A DNA stretch of 5,451 nucleotides. Source: Neisseriaceae bacterium (GTDB taxonomy: Bacteria; Pseudomonadota; Gammaproteobacteria; Burkholderiales; Neisseriaceae). The stretch spans positions 1 through 5,451 of the forward strand of contig JAFSQZ010000165.1 in assembly GCA_017446355.1 (NCBI GenBank), written 5' to 3'. Made by a program: the position numbers and the translations under genes. The stretch's first letter is position 1; every line of letters begins with the position of its first letter. Below, in pieces: positions 4,548 to 5,451 of the stretch. Under the pieces are notes generated by a model. It made no database searches and had not been told where the DNA came from. It saw nothing but the letters and a program-made list of their open reading frames with translations.

Positions 4548-5451
4548 ATGCAAGCACAAAAAGTTCAAGCATTTACGATTTTAGGTGCTGGGGTAGCGGT
4601 GCCGCATCGGCGGATAACAGCGGATATTTTGGATAAACAATTCAACTTGGCTGCTGGCAAAATTGAAAAATATGGTGCGAAGCAACGCTATTTTTTGCAA
4701 CACAATGAAAATGCTGATGATTTAATTGTTCAGGCAGCCCAAAAAGCCTTACAACAAGCCAACTTATCTTTGCAAGATATTGATTGTGTGATTGATGCGT
4801 CTGCGACTATGCGTCAGGCTTTGCCTTTTAATGCCGCGAATGTTTGTCGGTTACTAGGTTTGTCTGGTGTGGCAGCGTTTGATGTGAATATGACTTGCTT
4901 GGGTGCTTTGCAGGCTTTTGTGTTAGCGTCTCATTTATTTTCGTCTTATCGTCATATTTTGGTGTTGTGCTGTGATATTGCATCTGTGGGTTTAACCCCC
5001 AAAGACTTGCATTCTTTTGCTTTGTTTGGCGATGGTGCGGCGGCGTGTGTTTTGACTGCGTCAGAAACAGGCGGTATTTTGGCTCATCATTTTGCTGTAT
5101 TTCCAAAGGGTTATGATTGTTGTGAAATATCAGGCGGCGGTTGGTTAAATCACCCCAATCATTTTTTGCCTAATCGCACTTTGTCGGATTATGCTCAATT
5201 AGCCAATTTTCGTATGGACGGCAAACGCTTGTATCGTTTAACTGCCGATGTTATGCCTGATTTTTTAGAAGAAATTTTGCATCAAGCGAATATATCTTTA
5301 TCGGATATTGATTTTGTGGTGCCTCATCAGGCTTCTCGTGGGGCGTTAAATCATTTATCGAGTAAATTGAACATTCCGTCTGAAAAAATTGTGGATATTT
5401 TTGATGACTTTGGCAATCAAGTAGCGGTATCCTTGCCGCATGCTTTAATTA
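4548..5451 (+). CDS. 3-oxoacyl-ACP synthase III family protein (FabH/OleA-like), 3'-truncated by the window
   Basis: The frame is open from ATG 4548 to the window edge (301 complete codons, no stop); only a short C-terminal piece should be missing, since the family is about 320-350 residues. It is a thiolase-fold enzyme that condenses an acyl thioester with a malonyl- or acyl-carrier partner. The triad is visible: Cys117 in NMTCLGAL, His260 in VVPHQASRGAL and Asn290 in DDFGNQVAVSLPHAL. FGDGAAACVL (160-169) is also typical. The Cys context (TCLG instead of the ACxGF of housekeeping FabH) and the GNQVA context of the Asn argue for a specialised paralogue, such as an OleA-like or secondary-lipid synthase, not the main fatty-acid initiation enzyme. 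That subdivision is inference. Codon use here favours TTG, GCG and GTG more than the hydrolase gene just upstream. An in-frame DUS gives Val-Gln-Ala-Ala at 61-64. Confidence 0.87.
   Translation, partial: MQAQKVQAFTILGAGVAVPHRRITADILDKQFNLAAGKIEKYGAKQRYFLQHNENADDLIVQAAQKALQQANLSLQDIDCVIDASATMRQALPFNAANVCRLLGLSGVAAFDVNMTCLGALQAFVLASHLFSSYRHILVLCCDIASVGLTPKDLHSFALFGDGAAACVLTASETGGILAHHFAVFPKGYDCCEISGGGWLNHPNHFLPNRTLSDYAQLANFRMDGKRLYRLTADVMPDFLEEILHQANISLSDIDFVVPHQASRGALNHLSSKLNIPSEKIVDIFDDFGNQVAVSLPHALI
4729..4740 (-). repeat. DUS, one outer mismatch, inside the synthase III gene
   Basis: TTCAGGCAGCCC carries the complete core on the minus strand. It is read in frame as the end of a Val codon followed by Gln-Ala-Ala. 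Confidence 0.8.

Noticed and set aside
4828..5106. Minus-strand open frame rich in His, Lys, Thr and Gln inside the synthase III gene
   Set aside because: A shadow of the thiolase-fold gene with biased composition and no recognisable motif.

Overview
The window looks like chromosomal DNA from a member of the Neisseriaceae, most likely a Simonsiella/Alysiella-type organism. The main evidence is eight copies of the 10-base core GCTGCCTGAA or its complement between 1159 and 4738. Several extend to the 12-mer AGGCTGCCTGAA, which from memory is the DNA uptake sequence (DUS) dialect reported for Simonsiella muelleri. The proteins agree with a betaproteobacterium, but no species call is possible without a search.

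Layout. (1) Positions 1-1096 are an AT-rich toxin/immunity end with no DUS core. It holds the C-terminal tail of a large polymorphic toxin with a probable type 50 toxin domain, then a small probable immunity gene, a REP-like hairpin, and a second paralogous immunity gene. A strong Rho-independent terminator closes it at 1112-1150. (2) Positions 1159-2449 are a self-contained heat-shock unit: a DUS, a near-consensus RpoH (sigma-32) promoter (CTTGAAT, 13-base gap, CCCCATAT), dnaJ (380 aa, complete), and its own terminator. (3) Positions 2551-4396 are a probable three-gene operon behind a perfect DUS palindrome and a sigma-70-like promoter. The genes are a five-helix membrane protein, a small HExxH metallopeptidase-like protein overlapping it by 4 bases (ATGA), and an alpha/beta hydrolase 22 bases further on. 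An inverted DUS pair sits at the end of the second gene and supplies its stop codon. (4) Positions 4397-4547 are a spacer with a DUS and an extended -10 promoter. From 4548 to the window edge runs a FabH/OleA-like 3-oxoacyl-ACP synthase III with its Cys-His-Asn triad, cut off at the 3' end.

All genes are on the + strand, and no tRNA, rRNA, CRISPR array or transposase was seen. The parts are mostly separate functions: interbacterial competition, protein folding under stress, a membrane/peptidase/hydrolase operon of unknown role, and fatty-acid or polyketide-type condensation. The most notable points are the two tandem immunity paralogues sharing a 44-base identical block behind one toxin, the textbook RpoH promoter of dnaJ, the DUS copies used as coding sequence always in the same X-Gln-Ala-Ala frame, and the uncharacterised three-gene operon.
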